Source: Streptomyces paradoxus (GTDB taxonomy: Bacteria; Actinomycetota; Actinomycetes; Streptomycetales; Streptomycetaceae). From it: 64,000 nt of DNA. The position numbers and the translations under genes were made by a program. The notes beneath the pieces were generated by a model, which was given only the letters and a program-made list of their open reading frames with translations, searched no databases and was not told the DNA's origin. The stretch covers positions 643,102-707,101 of the forward strand of contig NZ_JACHGV010000002.1 in NCBI RefSeq assembly GCF_014202475.1. The letters run 5' to 3'. Shown in pieces: positions 34,519-44,753 of the stretch. Every line of letters starts with the position of its first letter. Positions within the stretch are counted from its first letter, which is position 1.

Positions 34519-34932
34519 ATGGAGCGCGTGAATGAGATTCGGCGCGGCACGCTTCAGGAGCAGACCTTCTACGAGCAGGTCGGCGGGGAGGAGACCTTCC
34601 GTCGGCTCGTCCACCGCTTCTACGAGGGAGTCGCCGAGGACCCGCTGCTGCGGCCCATGTACCCCGAGGAGGACCTGGGCCCGGCCGAGGAGCGCCTCGT
34701 GCTGTTCCTCATCCAGTACTGGGGCGGCCCCACGACGTACAGCGAGAACCGCGGCCATCCTCGTCTGCGGATGCGGCACGCGCCCTTCGCGGTCGACCGC
34801 GCGGCGCACGACGCGTGGCTCAAGCACATGCGCGTCGCCGTCGACGAGCTCGGGCTGTCCGAGGAGCACGAGCGCACGCTCTGGAAGTACCTGACGTACG
34901 CGGCGGCCTCGATGGTCAACACCGCGGGCTGA
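34519..34932 (+). CDS. glbO: Group II truncated haemoglobin
   Basis: The 137-residue 2-on-2 globin has [23 protein letters not shown] at the start (split as [10 protein letters not shown] and [11 protein letters not shown]), [21 protein letters not shown] with the proximal-side His, and Trp in AHDAWLKHM (the group II TrpG8). These features identify a GlbO-type oxygen-binding haemoprotein, probably in O2/NO or peroxide handling. ATG 34519 is used; GTG 34528 is possible. It is divergent from the methyltransferase gene. Confidence 0.92.
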   Translation: MERVNEIRRGTLQEQTFYEQVGGEETFRRLVHRFYEGVAEDPLLRPMYPEEDLGPAEERLVLFLIQYWGGPTTYSENRGHPRLRMRHAPFAVDRAAHDAWLKHMRVAVDELGLSEEHERTLWKYLTYAAASMVNTAG

Positions 34933-34962
34933 GATCCGCGGCGCTTCGCCGGAGGGCGCTGT

Positions 34963-35631
34963 TCAGCGGACGCTGACGTCCAGCGCCCCGAGCCCGGCAC
35001 GTCGCACGGCGATGGACCCGTACGGCGTGCGCAGCCTCAGCCACGCGCCCGACGAGAACAGCCCGAGCGGCACCCCGGGCCGCAGGAAGCCGAGGGACTG
35101 CGCCGCGTGCACGGCCCGCACGGGCAGCCGGGTGTCCCCGACCGTACGGGACCAGATGTCGCGTCCGATCCGGTCGAGCTCGGCCCTGGTCCGCTGCTCG
35201 GCGGGCAACTCCTGTGTACGGGACCGGAACTCGGTGACGACGGCGGCGACCAGCGCCCGCAGGGCGTCCGGCGCCGGCAGCCCCGGCTCGCTGCGCCAGC
35301 CGCTCCGGGGCGGCAGCACACCCGCCCACGGCGGCCCGGTCACCGCACCCGGCACGACGACCGTGCCGGCCTGCTCGTCCACCGTCTCCAGGAACTCACC
35401 GGCGGACACCGTCACGTCCAGCGTGCCCTCAAGACCCTTCTCGTACGGCTTCGCCAGCCGCACCGCCCGCACGGCCAGCACCTCGAAGGACGGCGGCCGC
35501 CCGAAGACGGCCAGGGCGGTGCCCGCCGCCTGCAGACGCACCGCGGCTCCACGGTCGTAGTGGAGCAGCCGGGAGAGGAAGGCCGCGAGATCCGCCGCCT
35601 CCCCCTCGTCGGCGAGGTGGAGCACCGTCAT
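34963..35631 (-). CDS. Conserved hypothetical protein downstream of ettA
   Basis: The 222-residue soluble protein has no signal peptide, membrane segment or recognisable catalytic motif. The first part (TVLHLADEGEAADLAAFLSR) and the C-terminal WLRLRTPYGSIAVRRAG are regular coding sequence with Streptomyces codon use. Its ATG overlaps the stop of the thioesterase gene (ATGA, 35628-35631), placing it last in an ettA-thioesterase-unknown operon. I do not recognise a function. Confidence 0.85.
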   Translation of the reverse strand: MTVLHLADEGEAADLAAFLSRLLHYDRGAAVRLQAAGTALAVFGRPPSFEVLAVRAVRLAKPYEKGLEGTLDVTVSAGEFLETVDEQAGTVVVPGAVTGPPWAGVLPPRSGWRSEPGLPAPDALRALVAAVVTEFRSRTQELPAEQRTRAELDRIGRDIWSRTVGDTRLPVRAVHAAQSLGFLRPGVPLGLFSSGAWLRLRTPYGSIAVRRAGLGALDVSVR

Positions 35632-36041
35632 GCCGCGACGGCCTCCTCCTCGGCGTCATCCGTGTACTCGCTGAGGAACTCCCGTTCCTCAGCGGTGATC
35701 CGGCGCGGGCGCTGGGCCTCGAAGTCGAACGGCACGATCACCGTCGAGGCCCGCACGTAGACCTGGTCGCCGTCCTTCACCTCGTAGGTGAGGGTGAAGG
35801 ACGCGGCCCTGATCTCGGTGACCCACAGCTCGATGTCCACCGGGTGGTGCCGGTGGACGAGCTGCCGCTTGTAGTCGATCTCATGGCGTGCCACCACGGA
35901 CCCCTGCTTGAAGTCCTTCTCCGGGCGGAACAGGAAGTCGATACGGGCTTCCTCCAGGTAGCGGAGGAACACCACGTTGTTGACGTGGCCGTATGCGTCC
36001 ATGTCCGCCCAGCGCAGCGGGCAGCGGTAGATGTGCCGCAA
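35628..36041 (-). CDS. Acyl-CoA thioesterase (4HBT/YbgC hotdog family)
   Basis: The 137-residue hotdog-fold enzyme starts at a TTG codon (36041), six bases after the ettA stop. The YbgC/FadM signature is clear: RWADMDAYGHVNNVVFLRYLEEAR (about 9-32, with Asp in DMDAYGHVNN). It probably hydrolyses short- or medium-chain acyl-CoA thioesters in the cytoplasm. The downstream unknown gene overlaps it by 4 bp. Confidence 0.92.
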   Translation of the reverse strand: MRHIYRCPLRWADMDAYGHVNNVVFLRYLEEARIDFLFRPEKDFKQGSVVARHEIDYKRQLVHRHHPVDIELWVTEIRAASFTLTYEVKDGDQVYVRASTVIVPFDFEAQRPRRITAEEREFLSEYTDDAEEEAVAA

Positions 36042-36047
36042 GATCGA

Positions 36048-37712
<1,665 letters not shown>

Positions 37713-38037
37713 GAGAAACCGTCCGGCAGCTTGAAACTGGCAGTGGGCAGATACACCCCATCTTGCCGTACCGCCACCCCTGGGTGGAAACGCGTATGGG
37801 TGGGGGCGGCTGACCTGGCCTTTCTCGGATGACGGCTGCCGGGCGACTGTCACTGTCGGTCGCCTTTGGTCGACCTCGGGCAACCTCGCACGGCTCAGGG
37901 ACGGCCCAGGGGTGATCACTTAGCAGCCTGCATCGGGTTAGGCCGCCACCGCTGCGTGAACCGCAGGGCTGACCGCCAGCACCGCTCGACAGACGCAGAC
38001 GCGCCCGAAGCGCCGCCGCAGCCCGCTCGCGAAAAGC
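37713..38037. other. Intergenic region upstream of ettA
   Basis: This 325-bp stretch carries the 45-bp repeat (37755-37799) and then GC-rich sequence without a supported gene. The ettA promoter should lie here, but I see no clear boxes. Confidence 0.4.
37755..37799 (+). repeat. Left copy of 45-bp direct repeat
   Basis: This copy matches 42508-42552 at 43 of 45 positions, in the same orientation, and weaker similarity runs on for about 25 bp. The middle (CCACCCCTGGGTGG) is a small hairpin. The two repeats enclose about 4.75 kb of variable DNA with integrase remains next to the right copy. It may be an attachment-site duplication or simply a dispersed repeat. Confidence 0.75.
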
Positions 38038-38355
38038 GTGCTCAACCGTATCCGCCGCGCCGCCTCGCTCACCAGAGCGCGGTACTTCCCCAAGGGCAGG
38101 CACCGCCGCCCCTTACGGCCGCCGTCCCGGCCGACGTCCGCCGCCGCTTCCTCTGCATCCACTGACGAACCGACGGTCGTCCTGGGCCAGACCCTCGACA
38201 GGGCGAGTCACTGGCAGCTGCTCAGAGGCGAGGACACCGCACTCGTCCGTCCGTACGTACTGGCGCACGAGGAACGCGCACGCGCGGCACCCGCGGGTCG
38301 CCATCGCTCCCCAGCTACCGACCGACGTCCGGTCGACTCTGCTGAGGTCCACTGA
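38038..38355 (+). CDS. Small hypothetical protein, possibly decaying
   Basis: The frame from GTG 38038 encodes 105 residues, Arg-rich and basic at the start (LNRIRRAASLTRARYFPKGR). A stretch that looks like genuine protein follows (QLLRGEDTALVRPYVLAHEERARA, about 69-92 in two parts). No ribosome site precedes the start. The tail after residue 92 looks like read-through. I do not recognise a named family. It may be the truncated first of a group of small Streptomyces genes that continue in the next feature. Confidence 0.4.
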   Translation: MLNRIRRAASLTRARYFPKGRHRRPLRPPSRPTSAAASSASTDEPTVVLGQTLDRASHWQLLRGEDTALVRPYVLAHEERARAAPAGRHRSPATDRRPVDSAEVH

Positions 38356-38733
38356 TGCCCTCGCAGCGGCAGACTCTTGGCCCGGACACCTCGACCACGT
38401 CGTACCGCTCGACTGCTTGCCAGATCGGCACGCATCACGCCTGCGCGGAGTCCTCTCCGAAATCGGCGCCGGTCGACCTGCCTTTGATCTACGAGGCGTG
38501 CGGGCACCGACGACCAAGGCGGTTACGTCTCCCGCCTGGCGGACCACATCGAGGCCTTCCAGCTCGGGATGGCGGCCCAACTGCTGGAGCACTCACATCT
38601 GGTACTTGACGACCAGACCGAAGACCTGGAGGAGCTGCACCTTCTCGCCGCCCAGTTGACCAGCGCCTTGCGGGACGTGCTGCGCGTAGCGACCAGCCGC
38701 GGACGCGGTCCCGTCGCGCCTGGGCGCCCCTGA
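38319..38733 (+). pseudogene. Frameshifted small gene(s), remnant
   Basis: One frame from about 38319 reads as plausible protein (DHVVPLDCLPDR, then VLSEIGAGRPAFDLRGV) up to about 38500. The sequence then continues sensibly only in the next frame (DDQGGYVSRLADHIEAFQLG, then LEELHLLAAQLTSALRDVL) to a stop at 38733. The second frame has a stop at 38485 and no start codon, so the simplest reading is a frameshift near 38485-38510. The function is not recognised. Confidence 0.5.
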
Positions 38734-39037
38734 GAGACACTGCGCTGCTGCACCGCCCCAACTGACCACCGGCGGCGGTGACCTGCGACCGTCATCCGAC
38801 TGTGGCCGTCGACTCCTGCGACGGCTGGACAGAGTCACTGACGTATCCCCTCGACGATTTTGTTCTGGTGGTCGTGCGCGCCGGTGGGCTGACCCGCGCC
38901 TTGGCCGGGGCGTAAGCCGTATGGCGGCGGACCTCGCGACGCGGACGCGGAGGAGTAGGGAGAATGCGGATCGAGGGTGATTACCGAGGCATATGTGACA
39001 GACGCAAGAGCCGCGCGAGACGTGAAAGGCGGAACCC
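38734..39037. other. Intergenic, no gene seen
   Basis: About 304 bp precede the GYD-domain gene. No ORF with coding character, tRNA or strong hairpin was seen; the GYD gene promoter is presumably here. Confidence 0.4.
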
Positions 39038-39358
39038 ATGCCGAAGTACCTCTTCAAGGTCAAGTTGACCGTGGACGGACTGAAGGGCCTGCTCGAAGAG
39101 GGCGGCACCGCGCGCCGTGAGGTCGTCGAGCGGTTGGTCCAGAGCATGGGTGGCCGGCTCGAATCGGCGTACTGGGCACTCGGCGAGGAGGACTTCTACC
39201 TCACGGCGGACCTGCCAGGCAACACCTCCGCCGCGGCTCTGGGGCTGGTCACGTCGGCGGCCGGTGGCGTGCGCACCAACACGGTTGCGCTGCTGACGGC
39301 CGAGGAGATCGACGAGGCGGTCCGTCAGGAGGTGGATTACCGGGCGCCCGGCGCCTGA
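39038..39358 (+). CDS. GYD-domain protein
   Basis: The 106-residue protein is a small ferredoxin-like alpha/beta fold of the GYD family: KYLFKVKLTVDGLKGLLEEGG, then GGRLESAYWALGEEDFYLTADLP (positions about 42-64), where GEEDFY replaces the usual G-x-YD. Function in the family is not established. ATG 39038 is the only reasonable start. The gene is alone between decayed sequences inside the repeat-bounded island. Confidence 0.85.
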   Translation: MPKYLFKVKLTVDGLKGLLEEGGTARREVVERLVQSMGGRLESAYWALGEEDFYLTADLPGNTSAAALGLVTSAAGGVRTNTVALLTAEEIDEAVRQEVDYRAPGA

Positions 39359-39714
39359 GCCGTCACCCGGGAGCGAACGGCCCGCCGGCGCGGGGCACTT
39401 CCCCCAGGATCGCGGTAACAGTCCGGGCGACTCCCCGAGACCGGCGGGGTCGACGGCGAACCGGTCCCCGGCCACCCCTCCCCCTCCCGTAGCCAGCCTC
39501 TCTTCTCCGGCACAACCGAATCGCCGCAGACGGCAACACTCGCCCCACGTAAACCGCCCACCGTGTCCGTATGCCCTGCTGTCGGAGTCGCGCTTCTCGT
39601 GGGCCTGGCTGTGGTCGGTCTGCTCCACACCCTGCTGCGGTGATCGTGTTCAACAACGGCCTTGGGGAACATCGGTACAGCGGTTATCGGTGAGATTGAT
39701 CTTCCGGTGGTCGG
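39359..39714. other. Intergenic, no gene seen
   Basis: About 356 bp show no supported gene, RNA or strong hairpin. Short open frames on both strands lack ribosome sites and coding character. Confidence 0.4.
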
Positions 39715-39993
39715 TCAGCGGCGGGCGCGCCAGCGGGTGAAGACGCACTGGTCGTCGCCTGCGCCGAGCCGGAACGGCAGGGCGATGCGGTCCAGGGGGC
39801 AGGTCTCGCCGGGTGCCTGGGTGGTGTAGCCGCAGCGGGTGTGGAAGGCGGCGAGGTCGCGGTCGGCCTCGTACGAGCCGTACAGCAGGAAGTAGCCGAG
39901 CCCGCCGGGCCACCGGACGAGAACATCAGATCCTCGACGTCCGCGCCGAACTCGGTGGGGGACGAGGACCTCGCTGCTGCACAGTTCGGGCAC
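39715..39993 (-). pseudogene. Truncated acetyltransferase-like gene remnant
   Basis: A minus-strand frame ending at 39715 reads as protein in its last 60 or so codons (GLGYFLLYGSYEADRD, then LAAFHTRCGY, then CVFTRWRARR). The FHTRCGY region resembles the YxxxGF segment near the end of GNAT acetyltransferases. Upstream the frame loses sense (PHRVRRGRRG) and no adequate start is found, so the 5-prime part is missing or shifted. The family guess is tentative. Confidence 0.4.
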
Positions 39994-40125
39994 CCGGCCC
40001 GTAGCCGCCCCGCTGTTCGCATGCGCGCGGTACTACCCTGGAACCTAGGTGGCTATTCCTTCGCGCACCCACGCCCTGCGCGTGCGGGGGATAAGTGGTT
40101 CGAGGCCGGAACCAGGAGGTGTGCC

Positions 40126-40863
40126 ATGCGAAAGAGGACACTGACCGCCGTAGCCGTCTCGGGAGCGCTGTTCGTCGGCATGTCCGGCCCGACCGTGGCG
40201 ACGGGCCAGGCGAACCCTGCCGGAGAGGGGGCGACCCGGCCGTCACCGACGCCACCGAAGCCCCCTCCACCGCGCGACGTCATCAAGGACTGCCCGGAGG
40301 TCGACACCACCAACTGGGCGGACTGCAGTAATGCCACGTTCCGGCTGCTGCCCGGAGAAAGGATCTCCGTGCGTGTCGCCGCCGCGTCCGAGGTCGTGGA
40401 CGCCGCCTTCCAGCTCGTGGAGGCGCGTGACGTCGAAGAGGTGATCAGCGAGGTCGAAAGCGTCGGCAAGAAGAAGTGGCGGCCCCTGTTGAACAACGTC
40501 AGCAAGTTCACGGAAAGGCGTGTGACGCTGCTGGCCAGCCCCATGGAGACCTTCGACGACGGTGAGACGATCAAGGCGCAGATCCGGGTCGAACACATTC
40601 CGCTGAATGCCATGGGCACGACGTACGACATCCCCAAGAACAAGGCCTTCACCGTGAGAGTGGCGGACCAGCTGGTGTGGGGTAAGCACCCCATCACGAT
40701 CACCCGGGTGTCCAAGCCTGAGCACGGGACGGAGAAGCACCTGAGCCACGTCATTCGGTACACGCCGGCCAAGAACTTCACCGGCGAGGACTCGCTCCGG
40801 TACGAAGTGCAGAGCCGTTACGGCGAGCGGGACAGCGCGACGATCACGTTCGTGGTGAAGTAG
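40126..40863 (+). CDS. Secreted protein with C-terminal Ig-like (cadherin-type) domain
   Basis: ATG 40126 follows AGGAGG at good spacing and gives 245 residues. A signal peptide (MRKRTLTAVAVSGALFVGMS) ends near residue 28, then a Pro-rich linker (PSPTPPKPPPP). The middle domain contains two Cys (DCPEVD and DCSNAT) and charged strands. The C-terminal about 90 residues (RYTPAKNFTGEDSLRYEV, ending ATITFVVK) are typical of bacterial Ig-like/cadherin repeats. It is probably a surface-associated or secreted binding protein. It is orphaned inside the island. Confidence 0.8.
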   Translation: MRKRTLTAVAVSGALFVGMSGPTVATGQANPAGEGATRPSPTPPKPPPPRDVIKDCPEVDTTNWADCSNATFRLLPGERISVRVAAASEVVDAAFQLVEARDVEEVISEVESVGKKKWRPLLNNVSKFTERRVTLLASPMETFDDGETIKAQIRVEHIPLNAMGTTYDIPKNKAFTVRVADQLVWGKHPITITRVSKPEHGTEKHLSHVIRYTPAKNFTGEDSLRYEVQSRYGERDSATITFVVK

Positions 40864-41101
40864 CGGGAGGAGGGGCGGGATCGCCTCGGTGCGTGCTCGC
40901 GCGCACTGTACGTGCCCGCTCTCATCGCTCCTTCGCTCCTTCGGCGGGCGTGCCGTGTCTTCAACTCAGGGAAGCGTATGTCGTCCTGTCGCTGACTCCC
41001 AGCAGAGAATCGAGCCTTGCGCCGGAGGCAACGCTCACAAGTCCCGCATTGAAAGATGCCCCCCATAGACAACTGGGTGGCTTCGGCTTCCGACTTCAAC
41101 C

Positions 41102-41887
41102 CTGGCACGAGCAGATCCGCCGCACCGGCGGCTGCGCCGGGTCGCCGAGTTCCAGAAGCGTGGCGCCGTGCACTTCCACGCCGTGATCCGCATCGACGGC
41201 CCCGACGGACCGGAAACGGCCCCACCGTCCTGGGCCACGGTCGACCTCCTCGCCGACGCGATCCGAGGAGCTGCCGCGCACTCCTACACTTCGGTCTCCG
41301 TCCCGGCCACCGAGGACCAACCGGCCCGCACCTTCCCCTGGGGCACCCAGCTCGACGTCCGCCCCGTCAAGGCCTTCGGCGACGGCTCCGACATCACCGA
41401 ACAGGCCGTCGCCTCCTACGTCGCCAAGTACGCCACCAAGGCCGCCGAGAACACCGGCACCCTGGATCGCCGCATCGGCGAACTCTCCGAACTCGACCGC
41501 CACCAAGTCCCCGACCACACCCGCCGCCTCATCGAGGCCTGCAAGCAGCTCGACCCGCTCTACCCCGACCGGCGCCTGTGGGCCTGGGCTCACATGCTCG
41601 GCTTCCGCGGCCACTTCTCCTCCAAGTCCCGCCGCTACTCCACCACCCTCGGCACCCTGCGCCAGGCCCGCGCCGACTACCGCGCCGTTCAGGAACACGC
41701 CGCCCTCGCCCTGGACGACCGCGAGCCGGACACCGTCCTGGTCCTGGCCGACTGGCAGTACGCCGGACACGGCCACACCCCCGGTGAATCCGTTCTCGCC
41801 GCCACCATCGCCCGCGACCTCCAACTCAACCGCGAGAACGCCCGCGAACCTCTACGCGCTCAACTCACCGATGAAAGGGCGTGGTGA
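41102..41887 (+). pseudogene. Truncated replication initiator (RepSA-type) of an integrative element
   Basis: The frame preserves the C-terminal half of a plasmid/AICE replication initiator: RVAEFQKRGAVHFHAVIRID (the HFH metal-binding motif of rolling-circle Rep proteins), AVASYVAKYATKAAEN (the YVAKYxTK catalytic tyrosine motif) and a normal ending. The N-terminal half, with its zinc-binding Cys cluster, is missing; the frame breaks near 41100 without a proper start. The nearest internal GTG (41168) would give 239 residues. Its stop lies two bases before the excisionase start, the usual rep-xis order of actinomycete integrative elements. Confidence 0.85.
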
Positions 41888-41888
41888 C

Positions 41889-42086
41889 ATGTCCTCCGAG
41901 CTGCCGAACCGCTTCCTCACCCCTGACGACCTGGTCGAGATGTTCGAACTTCCCAGCGTCGAGACCGTCTACCAGTGGCGCCGCAAGCGCACCGGTCCCC
42001 GCGGCTTCCGAGTCGGCCGGCATCTCCGCTTCGACCCGGACGACGTACGTGCGTGGGTGGACTCCCTACTCGGGGAGGCTGCCTGA
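41889..42086 (+). CDS. xis: Excisionase / AlpA-type helix-turn-helix protein
   Basis: The 65-residue MerR-like helix-turn-helix protein has FLTPDDLVEMFELPSVETVY, then QWRRKRTGPRGFRVGRHLRF, the standard sequence of AICE (pSAM2-type) excisionases. ATG 41889 is preferred, with AAAGGG upstream; ATG 41871 would add six residues. It appears intact although both the Rep and the integrase beside it are broken. Confidence 0.88.
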   Translation: MSSELPNRFLTPDDLVEMFELPSVETVYQWRRKRTGPRGFRVGRHLRFDPDDVRAWVDSLLGEAA

Positions 42087-42093
42087 TGGCCGG

Positions 42094-42440
42094 GCACATC
42101 AGGTCTTCAACGACCAGGCTTGGAAGCCCGCGCTCGCATCCGCCGGCATCATCCCGACCCCCGAGAAGGGCCAGCGGTACGCCGCCGCCCGCAAACACGG
42201 CATGCACGCCCTACGCCACTGCTGCGCCTCGGTCCTCCTGGACGCCGGAGAGAGCATCAAGGCCCTGAGTCTCTACCTCGGCCACAGCGATCCGGGCTTC
42301 ACACTCCGCGTCTACACCCACCTCATGCCGTCCAGCGAGACCCGGACCCGGAAGCCATCTCCGCGATGTACCGGGCTGCCGGTCACGCCCATGACGGCCC
42401 AGGGACGCCCGACGGCCCAGAGACGGCCCAAGCCGCCTGA
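42094..42440 (+). pseudogene. Truncated, frameshifted tyrosine integrase
   Basis: The C-terminal catalytic part of a tyrosine recombinase is recognisable: VFNDQAWKPALASAGI, then HALRHCCASVLLDAG (the HxxR pair), LSLYLGHSD and VYTHLMP with the catalytic Tyr. The N-terminal two thirds, including the first catalytic Arg, are absent; the fragment starts immediately after the excisionase. Near 42350-42360 the frame shifts by one base, after which AISAMYRAAGHAHDG continues in another frame to a stop at 42440. The protein cannot be active. Confidence 0.88.
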
Positions 42441-42507
42441 CACGGCCCCTCATCGGCAGGAAAATCGCTGGTGAGAGGCCCTTTTATACCCTCTCGCCGC
42501 AAGTAAG

Positions 42508-42552
42508 ACCCCATCTTGCCGTACCGCCACGCCTGGGCGGAAACGCGTATGG
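42508..42552 (+). repeat. Right copy of 45-bp direct repeat
   Basis: This copy matches 37755-37799 at 43 of 45 positions in the same orientation. It lies 67 bp after the end of the integrase remnant, the place where an attachment site is normally found in such elements. Confidence 0.75.
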
Positions 42553-42633
42553 ACGGTGCGCTGTGACCTGGGCTTTCGTTAGGGGCGGGCGGGCGAGCCG
42601 GTGGGAGTCCGTGTTCCCTCGTACCCTGTCCAC

Positions 42634-43590
42634 GTGCCGTCCTCCCGCCTGCATCGCGTCGCCGTCCTCGTGCTCGTGGGTGCGAAGCCGCTCGACGTCG
42701 GCATTCCCGCGCAGGTCTTCACGACCCGCGCGAGCATGCCGTACGAAGTGCGTGTGTGCGGGGCGGCACCCGGTCTGGTGACCGGCGGCGACGGCCTGTC
42801 GTACTCCGTCGCCCACGGTCTGGACGCGCTCGCGTGGGCCGACATCGTCTTCATCCCCGGCTACCGGTTCCCGGATCGCGACGACCCGCCGCAGGCCGTC
42901 GTCGACGCGCTGATCGCGGCCCACGCCCGGGGCGCACGGCTCGCCGCCATCTCGACGGGTGCCTTCGCCCTCGCCGCCACAGGCCTGCTCGACGGCAGAC
43001 GCGCCACTACGCACTGGCACTACTCACGGGCGCTCGCGGCGAAGCATCCGCTCGTGCGGATCGACGAGGATGTTTTGTTCGTCGACGAGGGCAGCGTGCT
43101 GACGTCGGCGGGCGCCGCCTCGGGCATCGACCTGTGCCTGCACATTCTGCGCGGCGACCTCGGAGTGGCCGCGTCGAACCACGCGGCCCGGCGCCTGGTG
43201 GCGGCCCCCTACCGAAGCGGCGGTCAAGCGCAGTACGTGCCGCGCAGCGTGCCCGAGCCGCTCGGCGAGCGGTTCGCCGCCACCCGCGAGTGGGCGCTGC
43301 ACCGGCTCGGCAGGCCCCTCACCCTCGACGTGCTCGCGCGGCATGCGGCGGTCTCGCCGCGTACGTTGTCGCGGCGCTTCGTCGAAGACACGGGTTACAC
43401 GCCCATGCAGTGGGTCATGCGCGCCCGTATCGACGTGGCCCGTGAGTTGCTGGAGCGTTCGGAGCGGGGCGTGGAGCAGATCGCCGCCGACGTCGGTCTG
43501 GGCACCGGGGCGAATCTGCGGCTGCACTTCCAGCGCATCCTCGGCACCACGCCGAGCGAGTACCGGCGCACTTTCGCCCGGGGCGAGTAG
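42634..43590 (+). CDS. GlxA-type AraC-family regulator with DJ-1/PfpI domain
   Basis: The 318-residue protein has an N-terminal DJ-1/PfpI-like domain (HRVAVLVLVGAKPLDVGIPA, about 6-25; STGAFALAATGLLDGRRATT near 120) and a C-terminal AraC domain with two HTHs (LTLDVLARHAAVSPRTLSRRF, about 229-249, then VEQIAADVGLGTGANLRLHF). GTG 42634 is chosen: a TACCCT box ends 6 bp before it, suggesting a leaderless transcript. GTG 42601 would add 11 residues. The gene is followed by gap on the same strand, which it may regulate. Confidence 0.88.
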   Translation: MPSSRLHRVAVLVLVGAKPLDVGIPAQVFTTRASMPYEVRVCGAAPGLVTGGDGLSYSVAHGLDALAWADIVFIPGYRFPDRDDPPQAVVDALIAAHARGARLAAISTGAFALAATGLLDGRRATTHWHYSRALAAKHPLVRIDEDVLFVDEGSVLTSAGAASGIDLCLHILRGDLGVAASNHAARRLVAAPYRSGGQAQYVPRSVPEPLGERFAATREWALHRLGRPLTLDVLARHAAVSPRTLSRRFVEDTGYTPMQWVMRARIDVARELLERSERGVEQIAADVGLGTGANLRLHFQRILGTTPSEYRRTFARGE

Positions 43591-43715
43591 CCCGCCGTCC
43601 TGTGGCGCCCGTGGCGCGATCCTTTTGAACCGTGGCGATCACGCCGCTGTCCCGGGCGGTTGCCTGCCGCGACGCTGGTGGCGAACCGGAGAGACCCGAA
43701 GGGACACCACCACTC

Positions 43716-44714
43716 ATGACGCGCATCGCGATCAACGGATTCGGCCGCATCGGACGCAATGTGCTGCGCGCACTGCTCGAACGCGACAGCGACCTCGACA
43801 TCGTCGCCGTCAACGACCTCACGGAGCCCGCCACCCTCGCCCGGCTGCTCGCCTACGACACGACGGCCGGCCGGCTCGGCCGCCCGGTGGCCGCCGACGG
43901 GGACGCCCTCGTCGTCGACGGCCGTCGCATCAAGGTGCTCGCCGAGCGCGAACCGGCTCAGCTGCCCTGGGCCGAACTCGGCGTCGACATCGTCCTTGAG
44001 GCCACCGGCCGCTTCACCTCGGCCAAGGCCGCCCGTGCCCACCTCGACGCCGGAGCGAAGAAGGTACTCGTCAGTGCGCCGTCGGACGGCGCTGATGTCA
44101 CGCTCGCGTTCGGGGTCAACACCGACGCGTACGACCCGGACGTGCACACGGTCGTCTCGAACGCCTCGTGCACGACCAACGCGCTCGCGCCGCTGGCCGC
44201 GGTGCTCGACGAGCTCGCGGGCATCGAGCACGGCTTCATGACGACGGTGCACGCCTACACGCAGGAGCAGAACCTGCAGGACGGTCCGCACCGCGACCCC
44301 CGCCGCGCCCGCGCCGCCGCCGTCAACATCGTGCCGACCACGACGGGCGCCGCCAAGGCGATCGGTCTCGTGCTGCCGAACCTCGACGGCAAGCTGTCGG
44401 GCGACTCGATCCGCGTGCCGGTTCCGGTGGGCTCGATCGTCGAACTCAACACGACCGTCGCCCGCGACGTGACGCGCGACGAGGTGCTGGCGGCCTACCG
44501 CGCCGCGGCGGAGGGCCCGCTCGCCGGTGTCCTCGAGTACTCCGACGACCCGCTCGTGTCCGCCGACATCACGGGCAACCCGGCCTCGTCGATCTTCGAC
44601 TCGGCCCTCACCCGCGTCGACGGCCGCCACATCAAGGTGGTCGCCTGGTACGACAACGAGTGGGGCTTCTCGAACCGCGTGATCGACACCCTCGAACTGC
44701 TCGCGGCCCGCTGA
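43716..44714 (+). CDS. gap: Glyceraldehyde-3-phosphate dehydrogenase
   Basis: The 332-residue type I GAPDH has the NAD-binding start TRIAINGFGRIGRN, the catalytic Cys in SNASCTTNALAPL (about Cys151), the catalytic His in HAYTQEQN and the conserved end WYDNEWGFSNRVIDT. It oxidises glyceraldehyde 3-phosphate to 1,3-bisphosphoglycerate in glycolysis. ATG 43716 is the family start. It is preceded by a GlxA/AraC regulator, so it is likely one of several gap paralogues under special control rather than the main glycolytic copy. Confidence 0.95.
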   Translation: MTRIAINGFGRIGRNVLRALLERDSDLDIVAVNDLTEPATLARLLAYDTTAGRLGRPVAADGDALVVDGRRIKVLAEREPAQLPWAELGVDIVLEATGRFTSAKAARAHLDAGAKKVLVSAPSDGADVTLAFGVNTDAYDPDVHTVVSNASCTTNALAPLAAVLDELAGIEHGFMTTVHAYTQEQNLQDGPHRDPRRARAAAVNIVPTTTGAAKAIGLVLPNLDGKLSGDSIRVPVPVGSIVELNTTVARDVTRDEVLAAYRAAAEGPLAGVLEYSDDPLVSADITGNPASSIFDSALTRVDGRHIKVVAWYDNEWGFSNRVIDTLELLAAR

Positions 44715-44753
44715 CGGGAAGGGTGAGAGCGGCCCGGGCGTCGCCCGGCCGGG

